64,000 nt of DNA from Allobosea sp. TND4EK4 (lineage in GTDB: Bacteria; Pseudomonadota; Alphaproteobacteria; Rhizobiales; Beijerinckiaceae): assembly GCF_900156025.1 (NCBI RefSeq), contig NZ_FTMO01000001.1, positions 558,001-622,000 on the forward strand, in the 5' to 3' direction. Each line of letters opens with the position of its first letter. Position 1 is the first letter of the stretch. Shown here piece by piece: positions 23,928 to 34,719 of the stretch. Under the pieces are notes generated by a model. It ran no database searches and was not told the origin of the DNA. It saw nothing but the letters and a program-made list of their open reading frames with translations. The position numbers and the translations under genes are program-made.

Positions 23928-25312
23928 CCGAGAGCCTGCAAGATCCGGGCCCAGGAACGCTGGCCCTTATGGAAGGAAGATAGGTCGTATTTCTCGTTCG
24001 GGGAGTGGACGCGATCGTCGTCGAGGCCGAAGCCGACGAAGAGCGTGTCGATCCCGAGCGTGCGCTTGAAGTCTCCGCCCACGGGAATCGAGCCGCCGCT
24101 GCCGAGCGCGACGACGCGCCCGCCCCATTCGTCCGCGAGCGCCTTGCGTGCCTTCTGCAGCACCGGTGAATCCTGCGGCACGGCGAGCGCGGGCGAACCG
24201 GAATGGCTGATGAACGCAGCGGTCACGTCCTCCGGCAGCCGGTCGCGCACGAACTGCTGGAAGGCTGCGGCGATCTTCGCGGGGTCCTGATCGCCGACGA
24301 GGCGGAAAGAGACCTTGGCCGATGCCTTGCCGGGAATCACGGTCTTGCTGCCTTCGCCGGTATAGCCGCCCCAGAGCCCATTGACGTCGCAGGTCGGGCG
24401 GGACTGGATCTGCTCGATCAGCAGCCGGCCCTTCTCGCCGATGGAGTGCTTGAGGCCGACCTGGCCGAGGAAGTCCTTCTCGGTGAGCCCGAGATCGGCC
24501 CATTCGGCCTTCTGGGCATTGGTCGGCTCGTGCACGCCGTCATAGAAGCCGGGGACGGTGATGCGGCCGGTCTCGTCATGCAGTTCGCCGACGATCTTCG
24601 CCAGGATATGGATCGGATTGGCGGCGGCCCCGCCGAACAGGCCCGAATGCAGGTCACGATCGGCGGCGGTGAGCGTCACCTCCTGATAGACCATGCCGCG
24701 CAGTGTCGAGGTGATCAGAGGCGTCTCGCGATCCCACATGCCGGTGTCGCAGACCATGGCGAAATCGGCCTTCAGCTCGGCGGCATTCGCCTTGATGTAG
24801 CCCGGCAGGTTGACCGAGCCGGACTCCTCCTCGCCCTCGACGAGGATGGTGAGGCCGATCGGCAGATCCCCGGTCTCGGCCAGCGTCGCGCGCACGGCCT
24901 CGATGAAGGTCATCACCTGCCCCTTGTCGTCGCAGGCGCCGCGCGCCGAGATGACCTTGCGACCGGGCTCGATCTCGCGCAGCACAGGCTTGAACGGCTC
25001 GGTATCCCAGAGATTGAGGGGGTCGACAGGCTGCACGTCGTAGTGGCCGTAGAAGAGGGCATGGGGAGCGCCGGGCTTCGGCCGATGCGCCAGCACCACC
25101 GGATGGCCGCCGGTCTCCCGCAACTCGGCCTTGAAGCCGAGGCCTTCCAGATCCGCCCGAAGCCACTCGGCCGCTTCGCGCGTCTGGGCGTTGAAGGCGG
25201 GGTCGGTGCCGACCGAGGGAATCTCCAGCCAGGACGACAACCGCGCCAGCGAAGCGTCGAGATCGCTGTCGAGGCGTGAAAGGACGGCGGAAAGCTGGGC
25301 GGTTTCGGACAT
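23924..25312 (-). CDS. M20-family dipeptidase/metallopeptidase
   Basis: Cytosolic zinc peptidase of 462 residues, with the M20 catalytic and metal ligands: His90 and catalytic Asp92 in [12 protein letters not shown], bridging Asp128 in ARGACDDKG, the Glu pair in VEGEEESGS, Asp in MVCDTGMW and a C-terminal His in [10 protein letters not shown]. The dimerisation lid lies between about residues 190 and 340. Substrates are probably dipeptides or acylated amino acids. Forms an overlapping pair with the LOG gene and is divergent from mntH. Confidence 0.93.
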   Translation of the reverse strand: MSETAQLSAVLSRLDSDLDASLARLSSWLEIPSVGTDPAFNAQTREAAEWLRADLEGLGFKAELRETGGHPVVLAHRPKPGAPHALFYGHYDVQPVDPLNLWDTEPFKPVLREIEPGRKVISARGACDDKGQVMTFIEAVRATLAETGDLPIGLTILVEGEEESGSVNLPGYIKANAAELKADFAMVCDTGMWDRETPLITSTLRGMVYQEVTLTAADRDLHSGLFGGAAANPIHILAKIVGELHDETGRITVPGFYDGVHEPTNAQKAEWADLGLTEKDFLGQVGLKHSIGEKGRLLIEQIQSRPTCDVNGLWGGYTGEGSKTVIPGKASAKVSFRLVGDQDPAKIAAAFQQFVRDRLPEDVTAAFISHSGSPALAVPQDSPVLQKARKALADEWGGRVVALGSGGSIPVGGDFKRTLGIDTLFVGFGLDDDRVHSPNEKYDLSSFHKGQRSWARILQALG

Positions 25313-25420
25313 GACGGCACCGGATGCGATTCAGATGACGCCATCATGGCAAGCAGACGCGGCAACGTCAGCCTCCAATCGCGCATGGATGCCGCCCTTC
25401 TTCCAAGGTCGAGCCCTTAT

Positions 25421-25489
25421 TGAAAACGCTTTGCAACTGCATTGACAGCGAAAGCCGGCGGCCTTAGCTCTTATTGCAACCAGTTTGCA
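25421..25489 (+). promoter_or_regulatory. mntH promoter flanked by two Mur (manganese) boxes
   Basis: Two palindromic boxes of the TGCAA-N5-TTGCA type recognised by the manganese regulator Mur of alphaproteobacteria: 25421-25435 (TGAAA-ACGCT-TTGCA, one half imperfect) and 25475-25489 (TGCAA-CCAGT-TTGCA, perfect). Between them lies a -35 TTGACA at 25442-25447; a weak -10 (TTAGCT) follows at about 25464. The downstream box would cover the start site, fitting repression under manganese sufficiency. Confidence 0.65.
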
Positions 25490-25502
25490 GCAAGGCCGTG
25501 CC

Positions 25503-26846
25503 ATGTCCGAAACCGCCCCGGAATCCTCGTCCATTTGGTTGAGATCGCGTGGGGAGCCCTCGCTGGCGGACGTGTTCCGGACCGTGAAGGTCACGCCCGG
25601 CATGTCGTCCTGGCGCAAGTTCCTGACCTTCCTCGGCCCCGGCTACCTGGTCGCAGTCGGATATATGGACCCGGGCAACTGGGCGACCTCGCTCGCAGGC
25701 GGGGCCCAGTTCGGCTACACGCTGCTCGTCGTCGCCCTGGTTTCGAACATCATGGCGATCGTGCTCCAGTCGCTCTGCGCGCGGCTGGCAGTGGCGACGG
25801 GGCGCGACCTCGCCCAGGCCTGCCGCGACGCCTATCCCCCCTACATGGCCTTCCCGCTCTGGCTGCTGGCAGAGCTGGCCATCTGCGCCACCGACCTCGC
25901 AGAGGTCATCGGCACGGCTATCGGCCTCAACCTGCTCTTTGGGATTCCGCTCGAGATCGGTGTCCTGATCACGGGCCTGGACGTCTTCCTCATCCTCTGG
26001 CTGCAGACCAGGGGCTTCCGCTGGGTCGAGGCGTTCATCATCACGCTGCTCGGCGTCATCGCCGTCTGCTTCGCGGTTCAGATCGCCATGGCGGACCCGG
26101 ATTGGGGCGCGGTGATCAAGGGCTTCGCGCCGACGACGGAGATCGTGACGAACCCCAACATGCTCTACATCGCGCTCGGCATCATCGGCGCGACGGTGAT
26201 GCCGCATAACCTCTATCTGCATTCCGGCATCGTGCAGACCCGCGCCTATGGCGGGAGCCTGCCGGAGAAGCGCGAGGCGCTGAAATACGCCACACTGGAT
26301 TCGACGGTCGCGCTCTGCTTTGCGCTGTTGATCAACGCCTCGATCCTGATCCTGGCCGCCGCCACCTTCCACAAGGCGGGCCAGCACGACGTGGCGGAGT
26401 TGGGCAAGGCGCAGGAACTGCTCCAGCCGCTGCTGGGGGCCTCCATAGCTCCGACCCTCTTCGCGATCGCCTTGCTCTGCTGTGGCCTCAACTCGACGGT
26501 GACCGCGACGATGGCCGGCCAGATCGTCATGGAAGGCTTCCTGCGCATCAGGCTCGCCGCCTGGCTGCGCCGCCTGGTGACGCGGCTCGTCGCAATCGTG
26601 CCGGCCATCGCGGTGACGCTGATCTATGGCGAGGGACAGACCGCGAAGTTGCTGATCCTCAGCCAGGTGGTGCTGAGCCTGCAACTGCCGTTCGCCGTGG
26701 TGCCGTTGGTGATGCTGACGGCGTCGAAGGCGAAGATGGGCGAGATGGCGGCGCCGCGCTGGCTGACGGTGCTGGCCGCCGTCATCGCGGCGATCATCAT
26801 CGTGCTCAACATCAAGCTGATCGTCGATTTCGCGACGGGTGCTTGA
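25503..26846 (+). CDS. mntH: Nramp-family Mn2+/H+ symporter MntH
   Basis: Inner-membrane divalent metal importer of 447 residues. The signature metal-binding motifs are [13 protein letters not shown] (DPGN at 56-59, helix 1) and [10 protein letters not shown] (MPHN at 233-236, helix 6), within about eleven hydrophobic segments. The start at 25503 has AAGG upstream; an in-frame ATG at 25485 falls inside the regulatory palindrome and was rejected. Mur-type boxes upstream indicate manganese control. A hairpin follows the stop. Confidence 0.96.
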   Translation: MSETAPESSSIWLRSRGEPSLADVFRTVKVTPGMSSWRKFLTFLGPGYLVAVGYMDPGNWATSLAGGAQFGYTLLVVALVSNIMAIVLQSLCARLAVATGRDLAQACRDAYPPYMAFPLWLLAELAICATDLAEVIGTAIGLNLLFGIPLEIGVLITGLDVFLILWLQTRGFRWVEAFIITLLGVIAVCFAVQIAMADPDWGAVIKGFAPTTEIVTNPNMLYIALGIIGATVMPHNLYLHSGIVQTRAYGGSLPEKREALKYATLDSTVALCFALLINASILILAAATFHKAGQHDVAELGKAQELLQPLLGASIAPTLFAIALLCCGLNSTVTATMAGQIVMEGFLRIRLAAWLRRLVTRLVAIVPAIAVTLIYGEGQTAKLLILSQVVLSLQLPFAVVPLVMLTASKAKMGEMAAPRWLTVLAAVIAAIIIVLNIKLIVDFATGA

Positions 26847-26863
26847 TGGGCGCCACGGCAGAA

Positions 26864-26887
26864 CCCCTTTCCCGCAAGGGAGAGGGG
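26864..26887 (+). terminator. Hairpin after mntH
   Basis: Stem CCCCTTTCCC / GGGAGAGGGG with a GCAA loop, one mismatch, 17 bases after the mntH stop. No T-tract follows, so it may be a 3' end stabiliser or an intergenic repeat rather than an intrinsic terminator. Confidence 0.45.
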
Positions 26888-26987
26888 CAGGGTTGAGGTG
26901 CAGGCCCCTGACCGATGAGACGGCGTCTTCATCGCCGCAGCGGTCAGGTCACCGCCACAACGTCCAACGGCCGACCACTCACCTGCC

Positions 26988-27004
26988 CTCTCCCTCCGGG
27001 AGAG
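26988..27004 (-). terminator. Hairpin after the HerA-like ATPase gene
   Basis: Perfect seven-base stem CTCTCCC/GGGAGAG with a three-base loop, 7 bases beyond the minus-strand stop of the ATPase gene. It resembles the hairpin after mntH (CTCTCCC core), so both may belong to one short palindrome family marking convergent gene ends. Confidence 0.4.
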
Positions 27005-27010
27005 ATTCCC

Positions 27011-28552
27011 CTACCGCTTCCCGGACATCGATCCGAGAATGCCGCGCAGGATCGCGGTGCCGACCTGCCGGCCGATCGAGGTCGCGGCCGAGCGGGCGGC
27101 TGAGGTGATGATCTTCTCGGCCATGCTCTGCGGCAGCGGTCCGCCCCGGGAGCCAGGCCCGGTCTTGGGGCGCTGCTGCGGCGCACCGCCGCCGAGCCAG
27201 CCGCCGATCGTATCGAGGATACCGCCGCCGACGCCGGTCGCGGACGCCTCGACTGTTGTGCTGTCGGGATTGAGGTCCCTGCGCTTCGCCAGCTCTTCAT
27301 AGGCGGAGTCGCGGTCGATCATCGTCTCGTACTTGCCGCGCTCCGGCGATTGCTGGATCGCCTGCTGGCGCTGCTGCGGCGTGCAGGGGCCGACCTGCGC
27401 CATCGGAGGCGCGATCAGCGCCCGCTCCACGATCTCCGGCGAGCCCTTGCCTTCCAGCATCGAGACCAGCGCCTCGCCGACCGCGAGCTGGGTGATGACC
27501 GCTTCGGTGTTGATCTTCGGGTTCTGCCGGAAGGTCGTGGCTGCAGCGCGCACCGCCTTCTGGTCGCGCGGGGTGAAGGCGCGCAACGCGTGCTGCACGC
27601 GGTTGCCGAGCTGGGCCAGCACCGTATCGGGAATATCGAGCGGGTTCTGCGTGACGAAATAGACGCCGACGCCCTTGGAGCGGATGAGCCGCACCACCTG
27701 CTCCACCGCCGTCAGAAGGGCCTTGGGCGCGTCGTTGAACAGCAGATGCGCCTCGTCGAAGAAGAAGACGAGCTTGGGCTTGTCGAGATCGCCCACCTCG
27801 GGAAGCTGCTCGAACAACTCGGAAAGCAGCCAGAGCAGGAAGGTGGCGTAAAGCCGCGGATTGTTCATCAGCTTGTCGGCGGCGAGGATATTGACGATGC
27901 CGCGGCCGTCGCGATCCGTCTTCATCAGATCGTCGATCTCCAGCGCAGGCTCGCCGAAGAAGAGGTCGCCCTTCTGGTTTTCCAGCACCAGCAGCGCGCG
28001 CTGGATGGTACCGACCGTAGTGGCGCTGACATTGCCGTATTTCGTCTTCAGCTCGGCGGCGTTGTCGGCCACGAAAGTCAGGATCGCGCGCAGATCCTTC
28101 AGGTCGAGCAGCAGCAGCTTCTGCTCGTCTGCAATGCGGAAGGCGATGTTCAACACGCCTTCGGCGGTGTCGTTGAGATCGAGCAGGCGGGCGAGCAGCA
28201 GCGGCCCCATCTCGGAGATGGTGGCGCGGACCGGATGGCCCTGCTCGCCGAACACGTCCCAGAACACGGTGGTGAACTGGTCGGGCTGGTAGTCGAGGCC
28301 GAGTTCCTTGGCGCGGTTGACGAAGGCGGGCTTGCTGTCGCCGGGCGCGACGATGCCGGAGAGGTCGCCCTTGATGTCGGCAGCGAAGACCGGCACGCCA
28401 TTGCGGGCAAAGCCTTCGGCCATGACCTGCAAGGTCACGGTCTTGCCCGTGCCGGTCGCCCCGGTGACCAGGCCGTGGCGGTTGGCCAGCTTCAGGAGCA
28501 GGTTCTCCGGCTTGTCGCTCTTGCCGATCAGAATCGCGCCGTCGTCCGCCAT
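27011..28552 (-). CDS. HerA-like ATPase, DUF853 (YjgR family)
   Basis: 513-residue P-loop ATPase of the HerA/FtsK superfamily: ILIGKSDKPENLLLKLANRH, Walker A GATGTGKT at residues 31-38, Walker B LVFFFDEAHLLF, and the QNPLDIPDTVLAQLGNRVQH sensor block. The C-terminus is a low-complexity Gly/Pro region and ends in a basic tail. DUF853 proteins are widespread and their substrate is not established. The start at 28552 precedes the conserved MADDGAILIG; the upstream extension crosses the divergent promoter region. Confidence 0.92.
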   Translation of the reverse strand: MADDGAILIGKSDKPENLLLKLANRHGLVTGATGTGKTVTLQVMAEGFARNGVPVFAADIKGDLSGIVAPGDSKPAFVNRAKELGLDYQPDQFTTVFWDVFGEQGHPVRATISEMGPLLLARLLDLNDTAEGVLNIAFRIADEQKLLLLDLKDLRAILTFVADNAAELKTKYGNVSATTVGTIQRALLVLENQKGDLFFGEPALEIDDLMKTDRDGRGIVNILAADKLMNNPRLYATFLLWLLSELFEQLPEVGDLDKPKLVFFFDEAHLLFNDAPKALLTAVEQVVRLIRSKGVGVYFVTQNPLDIPDTVLAQLGNRVQHALRAFTPRDQKAVRAAATTFRQNPKINTEAVITQLAVGEALVSMLEGKGSPEIVERALIAPPMAQVGPCTPQQRQQAIQQSPERGKYETMIDRDSAYEELAKRRDLNPDSTTVEASATGVGGGILDTIGGWLGGGAPQQRPKTGPGSRGGPLPQSMAEKIITSAARSAATSIGRQVGTAILRGILGSMSGKR

Positions 28553-28704
28553 CGTCACCGTCCGCCTCGTCCGAAATGTCGTAAACGGGTGTAGCGAAAC
28601 CCTGACGCAGCGGGAAGCCCGAAGCGTTGGCTTCGAGATCGTAAACATGTAAACTATTTTCGAAGCCTCCGTGAGGGAGGCCTTGGCAAGGGATTTATGG
28701 ACCC

Positions 28705-29091
28705 ATGGATGAGCTGATTTCACGCATCGTCGCGGCCACCGGCCTTAGCGAGGAGCTGGCGCGCAAGGCGGTCGGCATCATCCTCGCATTCCTGCAGAAG
28801 GAGGGCCCCGCAACCGAGATCGGCGAGCTGATGGCCGCGATGCCGGGCGCGCAGGACCTTGCCAACGCCGAATCCGGCGCCAAGGGCGGCATGCTGGGCG
28901 CGATCGGCGGGCTGATGGGCGGTGGCGGCGGCGTGATGGCGCTCGGCGGTCAGTTGATGGGCGCCGGCCTGTCGATGCCCCAGATCCAGACCGTCTCGAA
29001 GCAGATGTTCGCCTTCGGCCGGGAGAAGGCCGGCGAGGACACGATGGGCGCGATCGTCGGCGCGATACCGGGCCTCGGCCAGTTCGTCTGA
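28705..29091 (+). CDS. DUF2267/DUF2780-like small protein
   Basis: 128-residue protein. The N-terminal helical domain (MDELISRIVAATGLSEELAR, VGIILAFLQKEGPATEIGEL) resembles DUF2267-type bundles, followed by a Gly-rich hydrophobic linker (LGAIGGLMGGGGGVMALGG) and a helical end (QIQTVSKQMFAFGREKAGED). No transmembrane segment or catalytic motif is clear. It is divergent from the HerA-like ATPase and followed by a strong terminator, so it is a single-gene transcript. Function unknown. Confidence 0.8.
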   Translation: MDELISRIVAATGLSEELARKAVGIILAFLQKEGPATEIGELMAAMPGAQDLANAESGAKGGMLGAIGGLMGGGGGVMALGGQLMGAGLSMPQIQTVSKQMFAFGREKAGEDTMGAIVGAIPGLGQFV

Positions 29092-29113
29092 GCGCTCGAG
29101 CCGCGAAGCAGGC

Positions 29114-29135
29114 AGCGCCGCCTTCGGGCGGCGCT
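29114..29135 (+). terminator. Intrinsic terminator after the DUF2267-like gene
   Basis: Nine-base perfect stem AGCGCCGCC / GGCGGCGCT capped by a stable TTCG tetraloop, followed by TTTGCGTTCT. It lies 22 bases after the stop codon. Confidence 0.8.
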
Positions 29136-29255
29136 TTGCGTTCTGGCGCGCAAATGCGCACCATGTCTGCGACGAAGTAGGGATGGCAGTGCGGCGGCGC
29201 GCATGGCAATCAGCGCGGCGCAGCGGCACAATGGGCGGCAAGGAGCAGGGCGCTT

Positions 29256-31226
29256 ATGATCTCGGCAGGCTCATCCGACCTTCCTTTTCTGGACGCTTTT
29301 CCGGCGCCGTCGCAGGAACTCTGGCGCGCCGCCGTCGACAAGGTGCTGAAAGGCGCGGATTTCGAGAAGAAGCTGGTCGGACACAGCGCCGACGGCATCC
29401 GCATCGAGCCGCTTTATGAAGCCGGCTCCGGCCCGCGCGCCGTAAGAGCCGAGTCGGGGCGTTGGCATGTCGCAGCACGGCTCGACCATCCCGATCCGGC
29501 CGAAGCGAATGCGCTGGCGCTGGCCGAGCTGGAAGGCGGCGCTGACATGCTCAGCCTCGCCTTCGCCGGCGCTCCGGCCGCGCGCGGCTACGGCCTCGTC
29601 GCCGACGATGTCGCCGCGCTCGAGCGCGCGCTGGATGGGGTGATGCTCGATCTCATCCGCCTGCGGCTCGACCCGGCGCCGCAAGGCCGCGTCAATGCGC
29701 TGATGCTGGCGGCGCTGATCGAGAAGCGGGGTCACGCACCGGCTGGGCTCGCCATCGAATTCGGGTTCGATCCGATCGGCACCCTGGCGCGCAGCGGCTC
29801 GCTTTCCGCGCCGTGGAGCGAGGTCGCGCGGCGGCTGGCCGTAACGGTCCGCACGCTGAAGGAACGCGGCTTCACCGGCCCCTTCGTCACGGTGGATACC
29901 CGCCCCTATCACGAGGCAGGCGCCAGCGAAGCGCAGGAACTCGGCCTCATGATAGGGACCGCTGTCGTCTATCTGCGCGCGCTCGAAGCCCAGGGCCTCC
30001 CGCTTGAGGAGGCACGCAACGCCATCGCCTTCACCCTCGTCGCCGACACCGACGAGTTCATGACCATCGCCAAGCTGCGCGCCGCGCGCCTGCTCTGGGC
30101 TCGCGTTCAGGAAGCCTGCGGCCTTTCCGCCGAGCCGGCGACGATCCATGTCGAGACCGCCTGGCGCGCGCTCACGCGGCGCGACCCGTGGGTCAATCTG
30201 CTGCGCGGCACCGTCGCGGCGTTTTCGGCGGGAGTCGGCGGAGCCGATTCGCTCACCGTTCTGCCCTTTACGGCCGCGCTCGGACTGCCGGATGGCTCTG
30301 CCCGCCGTGTCGCGCGCAACACCCAGCTCGTCCTGCTGGAGGAAGCCAACCTCTGGCGTGTCGCCGATCCTGCCGCCGGAGCGGGCAGCTTCGAGGGCTT
30401 GACCCAGGCGCTCTGCCAGCATGGCTGGACCATTTTCCAGCAGATCGAGGCGGCAACCGACCAGGCAGTGCAAGGTGTCGTCGGGGCTCTGGCCAGCGGC
30501 AGCATTCAACAGGACATTGCCCGGTCGCGGACGACGGCAGCGAAAGCAGTCGCGACGCGGCGCGCGCCGATCACCGGAACCAGCGAGTTCCCGAATCTGC
30601 GGGAGGGGCGTGTCGATGTTCTGCCGGTCACCCCGGTGGAGGGGTCGAAACTCGCGCAGCGGGGGAGCGCCGATCGTGACCCTGCCGAGATCATCGGCGC
30701 GCTGGCGGAGGGCGGCAGCCGGGCCGAGGGCCTGATCCCAAGCCACGAAGCGGTGGCGATCGAGCCCCTGCCCTCATTGCGGCTGGCCGAGCCGTTCGAA
30801 GCGCTGCGCGCCGAGGCGGAGGCCGCGGCGTCTCCTCCGGCCGTGTTTCTGGCGACGCTCGGGCCGATCGCCGATTTCACCGCGCGGGCCGGCTTCGCCC
30901 GCAATCTGTTCGAAGCGGGCGGAATCGTGGCCGCGGGCGGAAAGAGCTTCGCCCAAGACGGCGCGACCGATCTCGACGCATTGGTCGGCGCCTTCCGGGC
31001 GTCCGGAGCCAGACTCGCCTGCCTGTGCGGATCGGATACCGCTTATGCCGAGGAAGGGGCGGCTATGGCCGAGGCGCTGAAGCGGGCCGGTGCGACGGTC
31101 TGGCTCGCAGGGCGTCCGGCCGAGAACGAAGCCGCACTGAACCAGGCCGGGGTGACCTCGTTCATCTTTGCAGGGTGCGATGCGGTCGAGACACTGACGC
31201 GCGCGCAAGCCGCTGCTTCAGCTTGA
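29256..31226 (+). CDS. mutA: Methylmalonyl-CoA mutase small (beta) subunit
   Basis: Non-catalytic subunit (656 residues) of heterodimeric methylmalonyl-CoA mutase. It keeps the TIM-barrel fold ([60 protein letters not shown]) and a C-terminal Rossmann region that lacks the cobalamin-ligating DxHxxG ([14 protein letters not shown] instead), as expected for small subunits. AAGGAG lies 9 bases before the ATG. The catalytic partner mutB follows after thiD, an unusual interruption. Confidence 0.93.
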   Translation: MISAGSSDLPFLDAFPAPSQELWRAAVDKVLKGADFEKKLVGHSADGIRIEPLYEAGSGPRAVRAESGRWHVAARLDHPDPAEANALALAELEGGADMLSLAFAGAPAARGYGLVADDVAALERALDGVMLDLIRLRLDPAPQGRVNALMLAALIEKRGHAPAGLAIEFGFDPIGTLARSGSLSAPWSEVARRLAVTVRTLKERGFTGPFVTVDTRPYHEAGASEAQELGLMIGTAVVYLRALEAQGLPLEEARNAIAFTLVADTDEFMTIAKLRAARLLWARVQEACGLSAEPATIHVETAWRALTRRDPWVNLLRGTVAAFSAGVGGADSLTVLPFTAALGLPDGSARRVARNTQLVLLEEANLWRVADPAAGAGSFEGLTQALCQHGWTIFQQIEAATDQAVQGVVGALASGSIQQDIARSRTTAAKAVATRRAPITGTSEFPNLREGRVDVLPVTPVEGSKLAQRGSADRDPAEIIGALAEGGSRAEGLIPSHEAVAIEPLPSLRLAEPFEALRAEAEAAASPPAVFLATLGPIADFTARAGFARNLFEAGGIVAAGGKSFAQDGATDLDALVGAFRASGARLACLCGSDTAYAEEGAAMAEALKRAGATVWLAGRPAENEAALNQAGVTSFIFAGCDAVETLTRAQAAASA

Positions 31227-31239
31227 TCGGAGACAGGAT

Positions 31240-32064
31240 TTGACTGCCATCGCGCTTACCATCGCCGGCTCCGATTCCAGCGGCGGCGCCGGCATCCAGG
31301 CCGACCTCAAGACCTTTGCCGCGCATCAGGTCTATGGCGCCAGCGTTATCGTGGCGCTAACGGCGCAGAACACCACGGGCGTTCGCGCTATCCATGCCGT
31401 GCCGCGCGATTTCGTGGCCCAGCAGATGGATGCGGTGTTCGAAGACCTCGCCATCGGTGCGGTCAAGATCGGCATGCTTGCCACGGCCGAGCTGATCGAG
31501 ACGGTCGCAGCGGGGCTGAAGAAGCACGGCGCCAGGAACATCGTGCTCGATCCGGTGATGATCGCGGCTTCCGGCGCGCGGCTGCTGGAGGAATCGGCGG
31601 TCGAGGCGATCCGCAAGCACCTGTTCCCGCTGGCGACACTGATCACGCCGAACCTGCCGGAGGCGGCGGCGCTGCTCGGCACCGCGCCGGCCCAGAGCGA
31701 CGAAGCCGTCGAGGAGCAGGCCGACAAGCTTGCCTCGCTGGGTGCCGCCAACGTGCTCGTCAAGGGCGGCCATGGCAGCGGCGAGATGTCGAGCGACTTG
31801 CTGCTGCTCGCGGGCGGCGCGCGCCAGCGCTTCAACGCGCCAAGGCTCGAGACTCGCAACACACACGGCACCGGCTGCACATTGTCCTCGGCCATCGCCG
31901 CCAATCTGGCCAGGGGACAGGCTCTGCCGGAGGCCGTCGGCGCGGCAAAAACCTATATTTCCGCGGCCATCGCGGCCGCCGACCAGATCGCGATCGGCAA
32001 GGGCCACGGCCCGGTGCATCATTTTCATCGCTGGTGGGACAAACCGGACGGGAGCAGGCCATGA
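31240..32064 (+). CDS. thiD: Hydroxymethylpyrimidine/phosphomethylpyrimidine kinase
   Basis: Thiamin biosynthesis kinase (ribokinase fold) that phosphorylates HMP and HMP-P. 274 residues with [18 protein letters not shown] at the N-terminus, [14 protein letters not shown], and the anion-hole/catalytic motif [18 protein letters not shown]. It begins with TTG preceded by GGAG and ends in a four-base overlap with mutB (ATGA), so it is co-translated between the two mutase subunits. No other thiamin gene is nearby and no TPP riboswitch is visible upstream. It could also phosphorylate a related substrate such as pyridoxal. Confidence 0.94.
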   Translation: MTAIALTIAGSDSSGGAGIQADLKTFAAHQVYGASVIVALTAQNTTGVRAIHAVPRDFVAQQMDAVFEDLAIGAVKIGMLATAELIETVAAGLKKHGARNIVLDPVMIAASGARLLEESAVEAIRKHLFPLATLITPNLPEAAALLGTAPAQSDEAVEEQADKLASLGAANVLVKGGHGSGEMSSDLLLLAGGARQRFNAPRLETRNTHGTGCTLSSAIAANLARGQALPEAVGAAKTYISAAIAAADQIAIGKGHGPVHHFHRWWDKPDGSRP

Positions 32065-34223
32065 GCGCAATCCCCGACTTCACCCGTCTGCCGTTCGCGC
32101 AGGCCGCGTCCGCCGAAGCGGCGGCGCCCAAAGGCGAGCCCTGGCTGACGCCGGAAGAGATTCCGGTGGAGCCGATCTACGGACCGCAGGATCGCGACGG
32201 GCTGCCCTTCGTCGGCACGTTGCCGGGATTGCCGCCCTATCTGCGCGGGCCGTACCCCACCATGTATGTCAACCAGCCCTGGACGATCCGGCAATATGCC
32301 GGCTTCTCCACGGCAGAGGACTCCAACGCCTTCTACCGGCGCAATCTCGCCGCCGGCCAGAAGGGCCTCTCCGTCGCCTTCGATCTCGCGACGCATCGTG
32401 GCTATGATTCCGACCATCCTCGCGTCGGCGGCGATGTCGGCATGGCGGGCGTCGCGATCGACTCGATCTACGACATGCGCACGCTGTTCTCCGGCATCCC
32501 GCTCGACCAGATGAGCGTGTCGATGACGATGAACGGGGCGGTGCTGCCGGTGCTGGCGCTCTACATCGTCGCCGCGGAGGAACAGGGCGTTCCGCAGGCC
32601 AAGCTCTCGGGGACCATCCAGAACGACATCCTCAAGGAGTTCATGGTCCGCAACACCTATATCTATCCGCCCTCGCCCTCGATGCGGATCATCGGCGACA
32701 TTTTCTCCTACACTTCGGCGAACATGCCGAAGTTCAACTCGATCTCGATCTCCGGCTACCACATGCAGGAGGCCGGGGCGACACAGGACCTTGAGCTCGG
32801 CTATACGCTCGCCGACGGCGTCGAGTACATCCGCGCGGGCGGCCGGGCGGGTCTCAGCGTCGACACCTTCGCGCCGCGCCTGTCCTTCTTCTGGGCGATC
32901 GGCATGAACTTCTTCATGGAGGTTGCCAAGCTCAGGGCCGCGCGGCTGATCTGGGCGAAGCTGGTGAAGGACGCCGGCGCGCAGAACGAGAAGTCGCTGC
33001 CCCTGCGCACGCACAGCCAGACAAGCGGCTGGTCGCTGACGGCGCAGGACGTGTTCAACAACGTGCCGCGCACGATGATCGAGGCGATGGCTGCGACGCA
33101 GGGCCACACCCAGTCGCTCCATACCAACGCCCTGGACGAGGCGCTGGCGCTGCCGACCGACTTCTCGGCCCGCATCGCCCGCAATACGCAGATCCTGCTG
33201 CAGCAGGAGAGCGGCACGACGCGGATCATCGACCCCTGGGGGGGCTCCTATTATGTCGAGCGGCTGACCGCCGAGCTCGCCGCAAAGGCCTGGAGTCATA
33301 TCCAGGAGGTCGAGGCACTCGGCGGCATGGCCAAGGCCATCGAGGCCGGAATTCCGAAGCTGCGCATCGAAGAGGCCGCCGCCAAAACGCAGGCGCGCAT
33401 CGATGGCGGGCTGCAGAAGATCATCGGCGTCAACTGCTTCAAGCCCGAGAACGAGGCGTCGATCGACGTGCTGAAGGTGGACAACGCCTCCGTCCGTGCC
33501 CAGCAGCTCGACAAGCTGAAGCGCCTGAAGGCCGAGCGGAACGAGGCCGAGGTTCAGGCGGCGCTGGGCGCACTGACCAACGGCGCGGCCGGTAACGGCA
33601 ACCTGCTTGATCTCACGGTGCAGGCCGCGCGCGCCAAGGCGACGGTCGGCGAAATTTCCATGGCGATGGAGCAGGTCTTCGGGCGCCACCGGGCCGAGAT
33701 CAAGGCGATCTCGGGAGTCTACAAGCGGGAGGTCGGCGACATGAACCCAGCCGTCACGCGCGTCCAGGCGATGTGCGAGGCCTTCGAGGAGGCGGATGGG
33801 CGCCGCCCCCGCATCCTCGTCGCCAAGATGGGGCAGGACGGGCATGACCGCGGCCAGAAGGTCATCGCCTCCGCCTTCGCCGATCTCGGCTTCGACGTCG
33901 ATATCGGCCCGCTCTTCGCGACGCCCGACGAGGCGGCGCGCCAGGGCGTCGAAAACGACGTCCACATCATCGGCGTCTCGTCGCTCGCGGCGGGGCATCT
34001 GACGCTCGTGCCGGAACTGAAGGCTGCGCTCGCCAAAGCGGGGCGGCCCGACATCATGATCGTGGTCGGCGGCGTCATCCCGCCGCAGGATTTCGAGGCG
34101 CTGATCGAGGCCGGCGCCTCGGCTATCTTCCCGCCCGGCACCGTCATCGCCGATGCGGCGGAGAAGCTGCTGGACGAACTCAACCAGCGCCTCGGCTACG
34201 CCCAGCGGACCGCCGCCGAATAA
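32061..34223 (+). CDS. mutB: Methylmalonyl-CoA mutase large (alpha, catalytic) subunit
   Basis: Adenosylcobalamin enzyme converting (R)-methylmalonyl-CoA to succinyl-CoA. 720 residues from the ATG at 32061. The substrate channel includes [20 protein letters not shown] and [16 protein letters not shown]; the cobalamin-binding domain has [12 protein letters not shown] with Asp593, His595 and Gly598 (DxHxxG). [20 protein letters not shown] is the family C-terminus. The chaperone gene meaB lies 6.4 kb downstream, also on the plus strand. Confidence 0.97.
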   Translation: MSAIPDFTRLPFAQAASAEAAAPKGEPWLTPEEIPVEPIYGPQDRDGLPFVGTLPGLPPYLRGPYPTMYVNQPWTIRQYAGFSTAEDSNAFYRRNLAAGQKGLSVAFDLATHRGYDSDHPRVGGDVGMAGVAIDSIYDMRTLFSGIPLDQMSVSMTMNGAVLPVLALYIVAAEEQGVPQAKLSGTIQNDILKEFMVRNTYIYPPSPSMRIIGDIFSYTSANMPKFNSISISGYHMQEAGATQDLELGYTLADGVEYIRAGGRAGLSVDTFAPRLSFFWAIGMNFFMEVAKLRAARLIWAKLVKDAGAQNEKSLPLRTHSQTSGWSLTAQDVFNNVPRTMIEAMAATQGHTQSLHTNALDEALALPTDFSARIARNTQILLQQESGTTRIIDPWGGSYYVERLTAELAAKAWSHIQEVEALGGMAKAIEAGIPKLRIEEAAAKTQARIDGGLQKIIGVNCFKPENEASIDVLKVDNASVRAQQLDKLKRLKAERNEAEVQAALGALTNGAAGNGNLLDLTVQAARAKATVGEISMAMEQVFGRHRAEIKAISGVYKREVGDMNPAVTRVQAMCEAFEEADGRRPRILVAKMGQDGHDRGQKVIASAFADLGFDVDIGPLFATPDEAARQGVENDVHIIGVSSLAAGHLTLVPELKAALAKAGRPDIMIVVGGVIPPQDFEALIEAGASAIFPPGTVIADAAEKLLDELNQRLGYAQRTAAE

Positions 34224-34227
34224 AAAA

Positions 34228-34252
34228 GCGGGCGCCGATATGCGGCGCCCGC
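34228..34252. terminator. Bidirectional terminator between mutB and the next convergent gene
   Basis: Ten-base perfect stem GCGGGCGCCG / CGGCGCCCGC with a five-base loop. Read leftward it is followed by TTTTTTATT, so it is an intrinsic terminator for the minus-strand gene at 34280. On the plus strand it lies 4 bases after the mutB stop but lacks a T-tract. Confidence 0.8.
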
Positions 34253-34279
34253 CCATGGGAACGTCCGGCGTGGCGACAC

Positions 34280-34543
34280 TTACCGCCGGGCGTCGCCATA
34301 GCTCGAGGTCGGCAGACCGCGAACGCCGAAATTATCCGAATAACGCTGCCACCGGCGCTGGCCCCAGAAGCCGTGGACAGCCGGCGGCGCGGGCCGCCAG
34401 TCATAACCATGCGGAGGCCGCTCGCGCCCCGCTTCGGGCCGGCTTCCGGAAGCTTGTGCATAGGCGGCCGGCCCGGCGGCGAGCGAGGCCGCGCCCGCCA
34501 GGGCCAGTACCGCAAGACCGATCCGCAGATGAGAGGCGAGCAT
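34280..34543 (-). CDS. Small secreted hypothetical protein
   Basis: 87 residues from the ATG at 34543: a signal peptide (MLASHLRIGLAVLALAGAAS ending near AYAQ) and a short mature part rich in Arg, Pro, Trp and Tyr (HGYDWRPAPPAVHGFWGQ, RWQRYSDNFG). No family recognised. A strong leftward terminator just beyond the stop supports transcription. Similar short exported proteins are common in Hyphomicrobiales. Confidence 0.65.
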   Translation of the reverse strand: MLASHLRIGLAVLALAGAASLAAGPAAYAQASGSRPEAGRERPPHGYDWRPAPPAVHGFWGQRRWQRYSDNFGVRGLPTSSYGDARR

Positions 34544-34719
34544 GATCCGCAATCCCTGGGCAGCGAATGGCTGCCTTCGTCGCGGAGAATGACCATCGCT
34601 GGCTGAACGGGCTTTGAGGGCGTCGTTCACGCGCTGTTTATGAAAACGCCGCGGGCCTGCCGCACTGCTTGTCGACACCGCCGCTTGCAGAGCGCTGGAT
34701 CGGCCACATATCCAGCCCC

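Noticed and set aside
32025-34256. 743-codon minus-strand frame opposite mutB
   Set aside because: Antisense shadow without motifs; mutB is fully conserved on the other strand.
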